Counted from the stretch's first letter, positions 45,896-55,261 are shown. The stretch: DNA of 64,000 bases from Ponticaulis koreensis DSM 19734 (GCF_000420665.1 NZ_ATVJ01000001.1:310001-374000); one strand, 5' to 3'. The notes: generated by a model not told the origin, from the sequence alone. Translations and numbers: made by a program.

Positions 45896-46405
45896 ATGAG
45901 AAAGCTGATCATCACCTTGTTTGCGCTGGCACTGAATTTCAGCGTCAACACGGCACCGGTTCACGCCCAGGGATCGAGCTCTATCAACATTGCGGGGCTG
46001 AACTTTTACTGCAACGCCAATAATGGCGCGCGGGTGCCAATCTACTTCACCGAAAACGCCTGGCGGGGCGGCGGCGCAATGGCGGGGATTGATCCCTATC
46101 GCGGCTTCTACATCGATGTGAGTCCGAACTATCTCTACTCACTGAACCAGTATGCGGCAGCTTACGTTTTCCTGCATGAATGCGCGCATGTCGCCCTGCC
46201 ATTCGGTGTGGGCCTTGCCTCCCCGTCGCAGGAAATGAACGCAGATTGCTATGCCATCCGACAGATGCGCAATCTGCGCCTGATCAACAATCCGTATGAG
46301 TTCAATGCCGCGGTATCAGCCGTCGCGAACATGCCGGGCTCGCCTGCAGGCCATCTTCCAGGCCCTGCCCGCATTCGGCATCTGGCGCAGTGTATCAGCT
46401 TCTGA
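45896..46405 (+). CDS. Secreted protein with HEXXH motif
   Basis: A 169-residue protein with signal peptide (ending VHAQ). The centre holds YVFLHECAHVALPFG, a HEXXH-type zinc metallopeptidase motif, followed by EMNADCYAIRQMR, where Asp or Glu could be the third ligand as in minimal gluzincin/MPTase-like folds. There are few other features. Likely a small periplasmic metallopeptidase-like protein; activity unproven. Confidence 0.75.
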   Translation: MRKLIITLFALALNFSVNTAPVHAQGSSSINIAGLNFYCNANNGARVPIYFTENAWRGGGAMAGIDPYRGFYIDVSPNYLYSLNQYAAAYVFLHECAHVALPFGVGLASPSQEMNADCYAIRQMRNLRLINNPYEFNAAVSAVANMPGSPAGHLPGPARIRHLAQCISF

Positions 46406-46852
46406 TCAGGCTTTCTCGGCCTGACGGAAGAAGAAGGCGCCCAGAAGCCAGATAAGCGCGAAAGCGATGGTCGCAGCGATTACATCCCAAGGCCATTTAG
46501 CCGCCTCAGAGCCCCAACCGAGCGCCAGCGCACTACTGCCTATGGCGACCTGCATAATCGCCATAATCAGGAGCGTTTTCTTCATCGCCTCCGGGCTAAA
46601 CCGGCCATAGACGCCGCCGACGACGCCCACGAGCAGCACGACCAGATAATAAAGGTTCGCTGGATTATCGGCGTCGCCGATCAGTCCGACTGCTCCGCCA
46701 GCCCAGAACAGAAGGACCGAACCAATAATATGGGCAACAAAGCCCAGTCGATAAGAGATCGGACGCTTCAGGCGTACAAAGATCAGGCCCGCAACGCCCA
46801 ACATGGCGAGCAAAACGCCCGCCACGATAAAATCACCAATCGACCAGTTCAT
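46406..46852 (-). CDS. Four-helix membrane protein, function unknown
   Basis: A 148-residue protein from ATG 46852 with AGGG nine bases upstream; the longer frame to 46942 overlaps the upstream gene. Four hydrophobic helices. It lies 19 bases downstream of the lipoprotein gene on the same strand and is probably co-transcribed. No family recognised. Confidence 0.75.
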   Translation of the reverse strand: MNWSIGDFIVAGVLLAMLGVAGLIFVRLKRPISYRLGFVAHIIGSVLLFWAGGAVGLIGDADNPANLYYLVVLLVGVVGGVYGRFSPEAMKKTLLIMAIMQVAIGSSALALGWGSEAAKWPWDVIAATIAFALIWLLGAFFFRQAEKA

Positions 46853-46871
46853 TTGAGATTGCCCTGCAAGC

Positions 46872-47405
46872 CTATTCCGGAACAGGCGGCCAGACGGTTG
46901 CGTCGACGAAATCGCAGTCTGCCGCTTCCATGACCGCGTCATCCCAGTGAGCGCTGTGTGCGCTTTCCGCCGAGATCACCCAAGGCTCTTCACCATATTG
47001 GGTATCGCCGTCGACCTCAGTGACCGCGGTGAAATTGACCACGCCGTCATCATTCAGCTGGCCATCGCTTAGAATGGTTTCAAACGCCGCGAAATAAGCG
47101 TTTTCCGCATCATGGATCGTGCCGTAATGACGGCCGGAAAATACACCTGCGATATCCAGCGTAATCTCCAGACCTTCCGTCGAGCTATCTTCCTGCAGGA
47201 AGTAGCAATACTCGCCCTCTGTGAGCGCCGAAATCGCGGTCGTTGCCGCGTCGGACACTGCCTCGGTAACTTCGCCCGCAGCTTCAGCCACGGGAACAGC
47301 TGCTTCAACTGGCGCAGGCGCAGCTTCCACGGGCTCTACCGTTTCAGACTGCCCACATGCCGCGAGCACGAGCGCGAAAAGCGCTGGTGAGATAAGATGT
47401 TTCAT
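46872..47405 (-). CDS. Ala/Glu-rich lipoprotein, function unknown
   Basis: A 177-residue protein from ATG 47405, which has GAGGGG seven bases upstream. Lipobox LAAC, then a low-complexity Ala/Glu/Pro/Val linker (about residues 18-60) and a small globular domain with GEYCYFLQEDSSTEGLEITL and a final CDFVDATVWPPVPE; the two cysteines may pair. First gene of a two-gene unit with the membrane protein. Confidence 0.75.
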   Translation of the reverse strand: MKHLISPALFALVLAACGQSETVEPVEAAPAPVEAAVPVAEAAGEVTEAVSDAATTAISALTEGEYCYFLQEDSSTEGLEITLDIAGVFSGRHYGTIHDAENAYFAAFETILSDGQLNDDGVVNFTAVTEVDGDTQYGEEPWVISAESAHSAHWDDAVMEAADCDFVDATVWPPVPE

Positions 47406-47529
47406 AATTTCCCCTCGTATTCCCATGTCACACTCGCACCAGAGTCTTGTATTTACAAGGCAGCTTTAAGGCAGGCGCTGCAATCACTAAGAGGCTGCAC
47501 GATCCACAGAAGCCATGCTAACAGGGCTC

Positions 47530-47979
47530 ATGAAGATTTATATCGATGCAGATGCCTGTCCGGTGAAGGACGAGGTCTACAAAGTTGCAGAACGCCACGG
47601 CGGACATGTGTTCGTCGTCTCGAACAGCTTTCTGCGCGTTCCCTCCCTGCCTTATATCACGCAACAAGTTGTTGATGCAGGGCCTGACGAAGCAGACAAC
47701 TGGATTGCCGAGCGCGCGACGCGGGCTGACATTGTCATCACAAATGACATTCCGCTCGCCGAACGCTGCCTGATGAACGATGCCCGCGTCCTGCAGCCCA
47801 CCGGCAAAGCTTACACCAAATCCAACATTGCATCGGCTATCGCGACCCGAGCATTGATGGAACAGCTGCGCTCTACCGGCGAGCAGTTTGGCGGTGCGCC
47901 GCCTTTCAGCCAGCGCGACCGCTCGCAATTTCTACAGGCCCTTCACGAGGTGTGCGTAAAACTGAAACGCGGCGCTTAA
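47530..47979 (+). CDS. yaiI: UPF0178 (YaiI/YqxD) protein
   Basis: A 149-residue PIN-like nuclease-fold protein with MKIYIDADACPVKDEVYKVA at the start and DIVITNDIPLAERCL near the middle. Biochemical role unproven in the family. The start five codons earlier (47515) lacks the family block. Ends in a four-base convergent overlap with the FAD monooxygenase gene. Confidence 0.88.
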   Translation: MKIYIDADACPVKDEVYKVAERHGGHVFVVSNSFLRVPSLPYITQQVVDAGPDEADNWIAERATRADIVITNDIPLAERCLMNDARVLQPTGKAYTKSNIASAIATRALMEQLRSTGEQFGGAPPFSQRDRSQFLQALHEVCVKLKRGA

Positions 47980-49190
47980 GCGGACTTTTTAAGCCCGGTG
48001 AGTTGCTTATAGCGATCAGCAATGTCCTGAAGTTCGCCTTCAGCGAATATGTCCTCAAGCCTGTCAAAGCCTTCCGGTGCGCGTTCATGCGCCAGCTGCA
48101 TGCACTGTTCAGGACCGTTCTGACGGTTCGCGCGAACAATGGCTGCCGTCGCGGGCAGACGCTCGCCCTCATAGCGGGCGAGGATATCGGCAACACTGCC
48201 ACCCGCTTCAATATTTCGCGTCAGGCAAAGCGCATCAATAATGGCCTGCGTCGCGCCGTTGGAGCCGATCGGGTACATCGGGTGCGCTGCATCACCGAGC
48301 AGCGTCACATGCCCATCTGTCCAGGTATCGACAGGATCACGGTCGACAAGCGGGAATTCGTATATTCCTTCAGCCTGCTCGATCAGACCTGGCACATCGA
48401 GCCATCCAAACGCCCAGTCTTTGAATTCGGGATAAAAGTCGTCGCGATTGCCCACACGGTTCCAGTCCTCACGGTCCAGAAGTTCGGAAACTTCAAGCTC
48501 GGCAATCCAGTTGATCAGCTGTTTGCCATCGCTGCGGACAGGCGAGATCGGATAGCAGACAAACTTCTGGGACTGATGTCCCGCCATAATCATACTGGCG
48601 CCCGTGAGGTAAGGCTCGGCCCATGTCACACCACGCCAGAGGACACGCCCTGAATATCGCGGCAGTCCCTGATCCGGATACATTTGCTGACGCGCAGCAG
48701 AATGAATGCCATCAGCGCAAACAAGAATATCGGAGCTAACCTCAACAATCTCTCCATCGGTGCGTTTCAGAGTCGCGATCGCCTGCCCGTGCTCAGTTCT
48801 GAAGGCATCCAGCCGATAGCCGGACTTGATATTTTCTTCTCCCAGCCGCGATTGTGCATGACGGAGCAGCGTCATCTGCAAATCTCCGCGACCGAGCGAG
48901 ATTTGCGGCGCTTCGAAACCGGCAAAACGACCACGCGGCTCGGACCAGATATGCTGACCATGCATGTTGTAATACGAGAGCTCACGCGTCGTGACGCCGT
49001 GCGCCAGCAGATCGTCCACAACGCCAAAAGGTTCTAACAACACCGCGGCATGCGGCAGAAGGTTTATACCCACGCCAAGCGGGCGGATCGTCTCAACCGC
49101 TTCAAAGACCGTAACCTGATGCCCCGCATCATGAAGCGCCAGCGCAGCCGAAAGCCCGCCCATGCCTGCGCCGATAATATTGATCTTCAT
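47976..49190 (-). CDS. FAD-dependent monooxygenase (aromatic hydroxylase-like)
   Basis: A 404-residue class A flavoprotein: GAGMGGLSAALALHDAGH (FAD fold), VCADGIHSAAR (DG motif), and GDAAHPMYPIGSNGATQAII (GD motif). It resembles 3-hydroxybenzoate 6-hydroxylase and salicylate hydroxylase-type enzymes; the substrate cannot be read from sequence. No aromatic catabolism genes are adjacent. Confidence 0.87.
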   Translation of the reverse strand: MKINIIGAGMGGLSAALALHDAGHQVTVFEAVETIRPLGVGINLLPHAAVLLEPFGVVDDLLAHGVTTRELSYYNMHGQHIWSEPRGRFAGFEAPQISLGRGDLQMTLLRHAQSRLGEENIKSGYRLDAFRTEHGQAIATLKRTDGEIVEVSSDILVCADGIHSAARQQMYPDQGLPRYSGRVLWRGVTWAEPYLTGASMIMAGHQSQKFVCYPISPVRSDGKQLINWIAELEVSELLDREDWNRVGNRDDFYPEFKDWAFGWLDVPGLIEQAEGIYEFPLVDRDPVDTWTDGHVTLLGDAAHPMYPIGSNGATQAIIDALCLTRNIEAGGSVADILARYEGERLPATAAIVRANRQNGPEQCMQLAHERAPEGFDRLEDIFAEGELQDIADRYKQLTGLKKSA

Positions 49191-49377
49191 AAGTCCTCCC
49201 GCCGTGGATCAGTCGCCGTCTTTGTCGTCATACTCGCCGCGACACACTGGCAGGACAAGCATAACTTCATTCAGCCCTCAAAACTGAACGCGTTAAATTT
49301 GAGGTTGATTTATCCTCCGCGCGACTGCCATTCTGGTGAAAAGATAAAGCCTGCGTTTCGTGGGCGGGGAGGTTACG

Positions 49378-50907
49378 ATGACAGATTACACATTCTGGAA
49401 ACCTGCATTTGTTGTCAGTCTGGCACTTGGTCTCACAGCCTGCGGGCAAAATTCTCCAACGCCGGAGGCCCCCATCCAATCAGGTGCGATTTTCTTTCCG
49501 TTCGATAATGACACCGGTATCAGCCCGGATACGCCGCTTCGCATCACATTTCCCGATCCACTCACCATCCACTCTGAAGGCGTAATAGAAATCACCGATG
49601 CAGAAACCGGCGACGTCGTGGATCGTATCGATGTCTTTATACCTTTCGGCCCCTTCCCGGACGGGCGTATGTCAGGCGCAACTCAGGAGGACAGAGTCCG
49701 CCTTGGCAGAGAGTCGGTCATGTCGGACTACCAGGTGAACACGCTTCAGGGCGTCGACTTCCATTACCACCCTGTGCTTGCACGCGACATGACCGCCATC
49801 ATCACGCCCCACAACGGCGCGCTGGACTATGGCGAGACCTATAACGTGCATGTGGATGGAGACGTTTTCGGCCTCAGTTACACAGACTTTGAATGGAGCT
49901 TCACGACACGCGATGCCCCGCCTGATGCCGATACCGGCCTGGTGACCGTTGCAAGTGACGGGTCTGGTGACTTTGTGACGGTTCAGGGGGCACTCGACTT
50001 CGCCCCTTCAGAAAGCGCTGAGCCTTTCGAGATATTCATCCGCAACGGGCGCTATGACGAGCTGGTTTTCCTGAACGGTAAATCGGACATCATTCTGCGC
50101 GGCGAGAGCCGTGACGGCGTTGTCGTGCGCTATCCGAACAATTCGGCCTTTAACCCGCCGCGAGAAAACCCGTCCCGCCGTCCTGCCTTTCAACTCCATG
50201 AAGTCAGCGACATCCAGCTTTCAGATTTCACCATACAGAATGATTTCATCGGACAGGCAGAGGCGTTGCTGGTGCGCGGTGACCGCGTCATCATCGACAA
50301 CATGCAACTCAACGGCTCTGGCGATGCGCTCACCACCTATGGCTCCATCTATATGCAGGATTCAGAGCTGGTCGGGGACGGCGACACCATTCTTGGTTAC
50401 GCGACACTGTTTTGCCTGCGCTGTACGATCAAATCGGTCGGCCCTTTCACATGGACGCGTACGCCTGAAGGCCAGCATGGCAACATCTTTGTGGATTCAG
50501 AGCTGATCTATCAGGATCAGCCCCTGCCCTGGTCTGTGACCGAGGACAATCCGGAAGGCCAGAAGACGCGCGGTGTATTGGCCCGCCTGCCGTTTAATGG
50601 TCCACGCGAAGGCCCGCGTCACGAACGGTCTAACTTTCCGTTTGCCGAAATGGTTCTGATCAATACGCGCACAGACGGGATACCACCGGAAGGCTGGGGG
50701 CCGGTTGAGGAAGAGCATGCTGAATTCAGCTGGGAGAATATCCATCTCTGGGAGTTCAACACCATGGATATGGAGAGCAATCCGGTCGACATGTCAGAGC
50801 GCCATCCTCTTGTTCGGGTGCTTGATGCAGAAACGGATGCTGAGCTCATCGCTAACTATTCAGACCCGACCTTCATTCTCAATGGCTGGACACCCGAAGT
50901 GAAATAG
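49378..50907 (+). CDS. Lipoprotein pectinesterase-like protein
   Basis: A 509-residue protein from ATG 49378 (GGGGAGG upstream). Lipobox LTAC (about residue 25), an N-terminal Ig-like domain (PFDNDTGISPDTPLRITFPD, ending WSFTT near 180), then a right-handed beta helix with pectinesterase signatures: GSGDFVTVQGALDFAP, RNGRYDELVFL and ISDFTIQND-type strands. Pectinesterases remove methyl esters from polygalacturonate. Catalytic Asp positions were not confirmed, and no pectate lyase is adjacent, so another polysaccharide is possible. Confidence 0.82.
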   Translation: MTDYTFWKPAFVVSLALGLTACGQNSPTPEAPIQSGAIFFPFDNDTGISPDTPLRITFPDPLTIHSEGVIEITDAETGDVVDRIDVFIPFGPFPDGRMSGATQEDRVRLGRESVMSDYQVNTLQGVDFHYHPVLARDMTAIITPHNGALDYGETYNVHVDGDVFGLSYTDFEWSFTTRDAPPDADTGLVTVASDGSGDFVTVQGALDFAPSESAEPFEIFIRNGRYDELVFLNGKSDIILRGESRDGVVVRYPNNSAFNPPRENPSRRPAFQLHEVSDIQLSDFTIQNDFIGQAEALLVRGDRVIIDNMQLNGSGDALTTYGSIYMQDSELVGDGDTILGYATLFCLRCTIKSVGPFTWTRTPEGQHGNIFVDSELIYQDQPLPWSVTEDNPEGQKTRGVLARLPFNGPREGPRHERSNFPFAEMVLINTRTDGIPPEGWGPVEEEHAEFSWENIHLWEFNTMDMESNPVDMSERHPLVRVLDAETDAELIANYSDPTFILNGWTPEVK

Positions 50908-51019
50908 ACAGCGCATTTTAACCTGAAGGGCTTGCGCGCAAGACGGTTGGCGTGGAACGCTCCTTCAATGCTGGAGGCAACTGCCTGCGGCCAACAGACA
51001 ATCGGGAAGGAAAGTTGAC

Positions 51020-51445
51020 ATGAAGGCTATCAAAACTGCGCTAATCGCAGCATCGGTGCTTGGCCTTACAGGCGCAGCGCACGCAGATGAAGTCTGGTCA
51101 TCTGATGAAGGCAATATCGTCTTTCTGTCCGAGCTGGAAACGGGTGAAGCCATTATCGGCGCGCCTGTTGGCGACACGATGATTCGAATGATCTTCCCGG
51201 GCCTTGCCGGAAATTATGACAACCGGAGCATGCATGATGGCGTCTGGATCAGCTCCTCATCATTCGGCACCGAACCGTGCGGCATCTCCGTTCAGGACCC
51301 TGAAACAGGTGAAACCTCTGCCTATTGGGGCCGCGCGCAAATGATCTTCACCTCTACCGGCTATCCGTCGGATATCGTACTCACAGCCGGTGTCTGTTTT
51401 GGTGATCCTGAAGAGATGCTGTTTGGCGAAGCGCTGAACCAGTAA
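51020..51445 (+). CDS. Secreted hypothetical protein
   Basis: A 141-residue protein with a clear signal peptide (ending GAAHA). The mature part is beta-rich and acidic with two cysteines (EPCGISVQDPE, AGVCFGDPEE). No family recognised. GGAAAG upstream. It is convergent with the DapA-fold gene. Confidence 0.7.
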   Translation: MKAIKTALIAASVLGLTGAAHADEVWSSDEGNIVFLSELETGEAIIGAPVGDTMIRMIFPGLAGNYDNRSMHDGVWISSSSFGTEPCGISVQDPETGETSAYWGRAQMIFTSTGYPSDIVLTAGVCFGDPEEMLFGEALNQ

Positions 51446-51451
51446 ACGCCG

Positions 51452-52693
51452 TCAAACTGCGTAGCGTGGCCAATGCTCCATATCGGATGGACGTACACCG
51501 CGTGCCCATGCGGCTCGGCCAACAATAAACTGCTCTTCAGGCGCGTCTGTCATCGTCAAACCGGCAGCCGCGAAAGTGGTCCGGATTTTCTGTCGTGCCG
51601 CCGCATCAAGAACAGGCACATGGTCGGCTTCGCTGGCCGAGACCGGTAGCAAGCCGCCATTGCCGCCGCCGAGCCATGAGTAGTATTTATTATGCTGCCA
51701 TGGGTGCGCACCAGCACGAATGACTTCGGACTGCAGCTGGAAAAAAGCATCGTGCACGGGCTGAATACGCTCAGCCGCCGCGTTGATCCGCGCCATATCC
51801 CTGCTCGCGCAGGCATTCAGCAAATCGTTTCCAAGCTGTTCAGTCGGCGTCTGAACTGCCTCGCCATTCCATTGGCCACTCCACTGAATGCGGTAGTGTT
51901 GCGAAAGCAGAGGAACGAAGTCGAGGTTCACAGGCGCCATGAGAAGACGGTCTGCCAGACGGTCACACATTTGCAGAGTTGATGTCAGTGTCACCGGCTG
52001 TGAAATCTTTACAGATGTAACGTTCCCAAAGTCCGCGACACGGTCAAACACATCCAGAGGCTGACCTGCTGGCCCGAGATGCGGAAAGTTGCGCCCGCGG
52101 TTGAGCGCTGCATAAAGCATGATCGGAAGATCAGTCGACTGAATACGCTGCGCCATAGATGCGTAGAGATCTTCTGCTGAAATATCAGTCGCATACCGGG
52201 ACGCCAGCAGAACCATATCCACCCCCAGCGCTTCGAGCCGGTTCAGCAACGCGATGTCCGCTTCGGGCGTCGTGTTGTAGACAATCCCATGCACAGGGAT
52301 GCGTCCGCGTGCCTCATCGAGGATAATTCGGTGATATTGCTCCCAACGCGGATCTTCCTGCAGCGTCCAGTTGACCAGAGGCAGCGTGCCGGAAAACCCC
52401 ATCGCGATAGCATGATTGACGTCATGCCGGATGCCTTCTTCGTCAAGCGTATGCCCATCGGCCTGAAACGTCGGAAGAAAGAGGTTCAGCAGACCTTTCA
52501 GATTGTCGTGAGCCCATCGGCGCTGCGGCGTTGACGCATCTGTTTCGGTGAAACCATAGGATTCATCTGACGAAGGCGTTGCAGATGCTGCGCCTGCAAC
52601 GAAGAGCGGCGCGGTCGCAGAAAGGCCTGCCACCTGCATCAAACGTCGACGATTTACGAGATTTTGGCCACCTGTTTCAGACTGTGATTGCAT
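51452..52693 (-). CDS. Tat-exported DapA-family (dihydrodipicolinate synthase-like) protein
   Basis: A 413-residue protein from ATG 52693. The N-terminus carries a twin-arginine signal, NRRRLMQVAGL at about 14-24, ending AGAASA. The DapA-type TIM barrel follows: EEGIRHDVNHAIAMGFSGTL, Tyr194 in LYAALNRGRN, and the likely Schiff-base Lys229 in TSVKISQP. DapA-fold aldolases are normally cytoplasmic; export is uncommon. The frame extends upstream to 52837 but overlaps the next gene and is not used. Substrate unknown; probably a periplasmic aldolase or lyase. Confidence 0.85.
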   Translation of the reverse strand: MQSQSETGGQNLVNRRRLMQVAGLSATAPLFVAGAASATPSSDESYGFTETDASTPQRRWAHDNLKGLLNLFLPTFQADGHTLDEEGIRHDVNHAIAMGFSGTLPLVNWTLQEDPRWEQYHRIILDEARGRIPVHGIVYNTTPEADIALLNRLEALGVDMVLLASRYATDISAEDLYASMAQRIQSTDLPIMLYAALNRGRNFPHLGPAGQPLDVFDRVADFGNVTSVKISQPVTLTSTLQMCDRLADRLLMAPVNLDFVPLLSQHYRIQWSGQWNGEAVQTPTEQLGNDLLNACASRDMARINAAAERIQPVHDAFFQLQSEVIRAGAHPWQHNKYYSWLGGGNGGLLPVSASEADHVPVLDAAARQKIRTTFAAAGLTMTDAPEEQFIVGRAAWARGVRPSDMEHWPRYAV

Positions 52694-52769
52694 GAATGAA
52701 GCGCTCCCTGATATTTTGGGAGAGCCTGCTACACCAAACTCGCAATAGCAAGAGGCGTGAAACACTGTT

Positions 52770-53459
52770 TTAGAATACAGAAACCTCGGGCGTCGTCGTC
52801 TGAACCGTCTGTAGACTTGGCGCGATACCGCGGTCATTCACGCGGAACCAACCTGCAATGGAGTAACGGTCACGCATTGCGGGCAGAACCTCATGAGGGA
52901 TGTCCTCGCTGAGAAAAATAACCAGCATGCCGAGCTCTGGCAGAACCAGCTCCACAGCATCCTCAGAATCCTCGCGATCAAAGATTGCAAGCGCGCCGCC
53001 ATCACTCTCGTCCCAGTCCTCATTCAGATAGAAGACGGTCGAGAGCACACGGTTACGCGCACCTTTGAACGAATCCATATGGCGTTTGTAGAACGCGCCC
53101 GGCTCATACACCGCAAAATGGGCTTCGTATGAAAACAGGCCGAGATATAGCGCCTCGTTCACCGCCAGACGGACCGTTTCCATGACGTCCAGATAACGTG
53201 CCTGAATCTCTTCGTCTCGACTTAGCCAACGGGTTTTATCGCGGCGGATATCAGATTTGATGGCGTGATCGCCCGCACGCCCGATGCCGGCCCGCTCAAG
53301 CATGGCTTCGCTATGGAGCGTTTCAGCTTCAACGCGCAAAGCACGTGATAACTCAGGCGGCACGACGGTACGGGTTACAACCCATCCAGTGTCCGTCAGC
53401 TGGTTGATCCAGTTCCACCCCTGAGGCGGGACCGGCAATTCGGCTGTGTTCAAACGCAT
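52770..53459 (-). CDS. 2-oxoglutarate/Fe(II) oxygenase
   Basis: A 229-residue protein with the jelly-roll iron site: FYKRHMDSFKG (HXD), EDIPHEVLP (distal His) and RYSIAGWFRVN (2-oxoglutarate Arg). It resembles the prolyl-hydroxylase-like (SM-20/P4Hc) group. The start MRLNTAELP at 53459 is chosen over a frame start 12 codons upstream. Substrate unknown. Confidence 0.82.
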   Translation of the reverse strand: MRLNTAELPVPPQGWNWINQLTDTGWVVTRTVVPPELSRALRVEAETLHSEAMLERAGIGRAGDHAIKSDIRRDKTRWLSRDEEIQARYLDVMETVRLAVNEALYLGLFSYEAHFAVYEPGAFYKRHMDSFKGARNRVLSTVFYLNEDWDESDGGALAIFDREDSEDAVELVLPELGMLVIFLSEDIPHEVLPAMRDRYSIAGWFRVNDRGIAPSLQTVQTTTPEVSVF

Positions 53460-53610
53460 AAGGCCCAAACAAACAAAAGGTCCGCGCCGATACACCCACT
53501 CCGTGCACCTCGCAAGAAAAAATCCCCATGGTTACCCAAAAGTGCGGACTTATAGCCCGCAATAACCGCTCTATCTCATAACACGCGTCTATAGACGGAA
53601 AGGACAGATC

Positions 53611-54213
53611 ATGACTAAATTTACGCGTACACTTCTCGCGTCTGCAGTTGCAGGTGCAGCATTCCTTCTTCCAGCTCAGGCTGAGGTCGTTTCATATCAG
53701 GCAGAGCCTACACACTCATATGTCCGCGCGACATATACGCACCTTGGCCTCTCCCATCAGGGCCTCGAATTCCCTGCGATCAGCGGCACATTCGACATTG
53801 ATCTGGAAGATCCGGAAGCGTCCGTGATCGACGTCACGATCGATATGCTTTCGCTCGACACAAATACGGGTGGTGAAGAGTTCTACACCGAACTGTCCAG
53901 CAGCGACTTCTTCAATTTTGAAGAATTTTCGATTGCGCACTTCGTTGCGACCGAACTGAGCGTCAGCGAAGAAGACGACACTAAAGGCACAATGACTGGT
54001 GACCTGACCATTCACGGCGTCACACAGCCGGTTACGTTTGATGTCACCCTGAACTTCCAGGGCGACCACCCGATGATGGGCGTGCCTGCACTTGGCGTAT
54101 CTGCTAGCGGTGAAATCCTTCGCTCAGATTTTGGCGTCGGCGCGTTTGTTCCATACGTATCTGATGAAGTTGAACTGAACATCCAGCTCGAACTCATCGT
54201 TCCCGCGGAATAA
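53611..54213 (+). CDS. yceI: YceI-family periplasmic lipid-binding protein
   Basis: A 200-residue protein with signal peptide (ending PAQA) and the YceI lipocalin-like barrel: YQAEPTHSYVRATYTHLGLS, GTFDIDLEDPEAS, GDLTIHGVTQPVTFDV and SGEILRSDFGVGAFVP. Members bind isoprenoid chains. AAAGGA precedes the ATG. A strong hairpin follows. Confidence 0.93.
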   Translation: MTKFTRTLLASAVAGAAFLLPAQAEVVSYQAEPTHSYVRATYTHLGLSHQGLEFPAISGTFDIDLEDPEASVIDVTIDMLSLDTNTGGEEFYTELSSSDFFNFEEFSIAHFVATELSVSEEDDTKGTMTGDLTIHGVTQPVTFDVTLNFQGDHPMMGVPALGVSASGEILRSDFGVGAFVPYVSDEVELNIQLELIVPAE

Positions 54214-54220
54214 GATATCA

Positions 54221-54258
54221 GTCCGGGCGGGGACCAGTCCCGCCCGGACTGCTCTCCT
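54221..54258 (+). terminator. Strong hairpin after yceI
   Basis: GTCCGGGCGGG (54221-54231) pairs perfectly with CCCGCCCGGAC (54239-54249), followed by a pyrimidine-rich tail. It may also end the flagellin transcript on the other strand. Confidence 0.75.
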
Positions 54259-54277
54259 CTACCCGTCAGCCATTCGA

Positions 54278-55108
54278 CTATTCATCGAAAAGCTGAGTCG
54301 CGTAGGTAGGAAGCTGGTTGGCAATATTGAGGGACTGAACACGCAAATCGCGTTTGGTCTGCTCGGCCTGAAGTTTTGCAGCCTCTCTGCCGAGGTCGGC
54401 ATCGACCAGTGTTCCAAGATTATTGCTCAGGACATCCGCCGTCTTCATGACGAGCGTGCGCATCGTATCAATCGTACGGATGCGACCTCCCAGAATATTC
54501 ATGACTTCATGGTGCTTTTCGAGCGTCGACTCGATGCGCGACAGGGAATCCTTTGCGTCCTGTAGCGGATCAATCACCATGCTTGGGATCATATCCGTAT
54601 CAGCGCCGCCGGGCTTCAGATCGTATCCGGGAACAGAGATTTCCTTGCCACCCTTCACATCCGTGATCGGACGCATGTTCGACGTGCTTCCGTCGATCAG
54701 ATTGAAGTCATTAAAGCCGGCATTGTTGATTATGGTATCGATCTGGTCTCGGAGCTTTATGAAATCCTCGTTGAGGATACCGCGGCTTCGATCATCCAGC
54801 CCCGGATCAGCCGCTGCCAGCGCCTTTTCCTTCATTTCCATGATGAGGTCGGTCAGCGCCTCCGTCGCCGTCAGCGCAACATCGCCAACCGCGACCGAAA
54901 GATCGAGAGAATCCCGCACGACGCCGAGGCCGGAGATATCAGCCCGTAGCGTCTGTGCCATGGCGTAAATGGCACCATTGTCCTTGGCGCCATTCACCTT
55001 GCGCCCGGTATTCATCCGGCTTTCAACAGTCTGCAAATCCCTGTCGGATTTGTTCAGGCTGCGAACCGTCGTCATGGAGCTCGAATTGGTATTCACGCTG
55101 ATCGGCAT
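54278..55108 (-). CDS. Flagellin
   Basis: A 276-residue filament protein. Conserved N-terminal D0/D1 (MPISVNTNSSSMTTVRSLNK, QTVESRMNTGRKVNGAKDN) and C-terminal D0 (EAAKLQAEQTKRDLRVQSLN, ending ATQLFDE) flank a short central domain (about 130-175). The size matches the short flagellins of Caulobacterales/Hyphomonadaceae. AGGAAGG precedes the ATG. No other flagellar gene is nearby; no exact sigma-54 promoter was found. Confidence 0.93.
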   Translation of the reverse strand: MPISVNTNSSSMTTVRSLNKSDRDLQTVESRMNTGRKVNGAKDNGAIYAMAQTLRADISGLGVVRDSLDLSVAVGDVALTATEALTDLIMEMKEKALAAADPGLDDRSRGILNEDFIKLRDQIDTIINNAGFNDFNLIDGSTSNMRPITDVKGGKEISVPGYDLKPGGADTDMIPSMVIDPLQDAKDSLSRIESTLEKHHEVMNILGGRIRTIDTMRTLVMKTADVLSNNLGTLVDADLGREAAKLQAEQTKRDLRVQSLNIANQLPTYATQLFDE

Positions 55109-55261
55109 ATCGGCACGTTACCTTCCTGGTCTTTTTTCGCGCCGGCCGGTTTTTTATGTGGCTCATGTGACGCTTTTACAGCGTACACTACCTTTCATTA
55201 TTGAATGTCCGTTTGAATCCTTCTGCCAAAATCAGCACAGTTCAAAAGGTAAATGTTAGGG

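Noticed and set aside
55180-55260. Sigma-54 promoter upstream of flagellin (TTTTGGCAGAAGGATTC)
   Set aside because: The GG is present but the GC expected ten bases downstream is missing.
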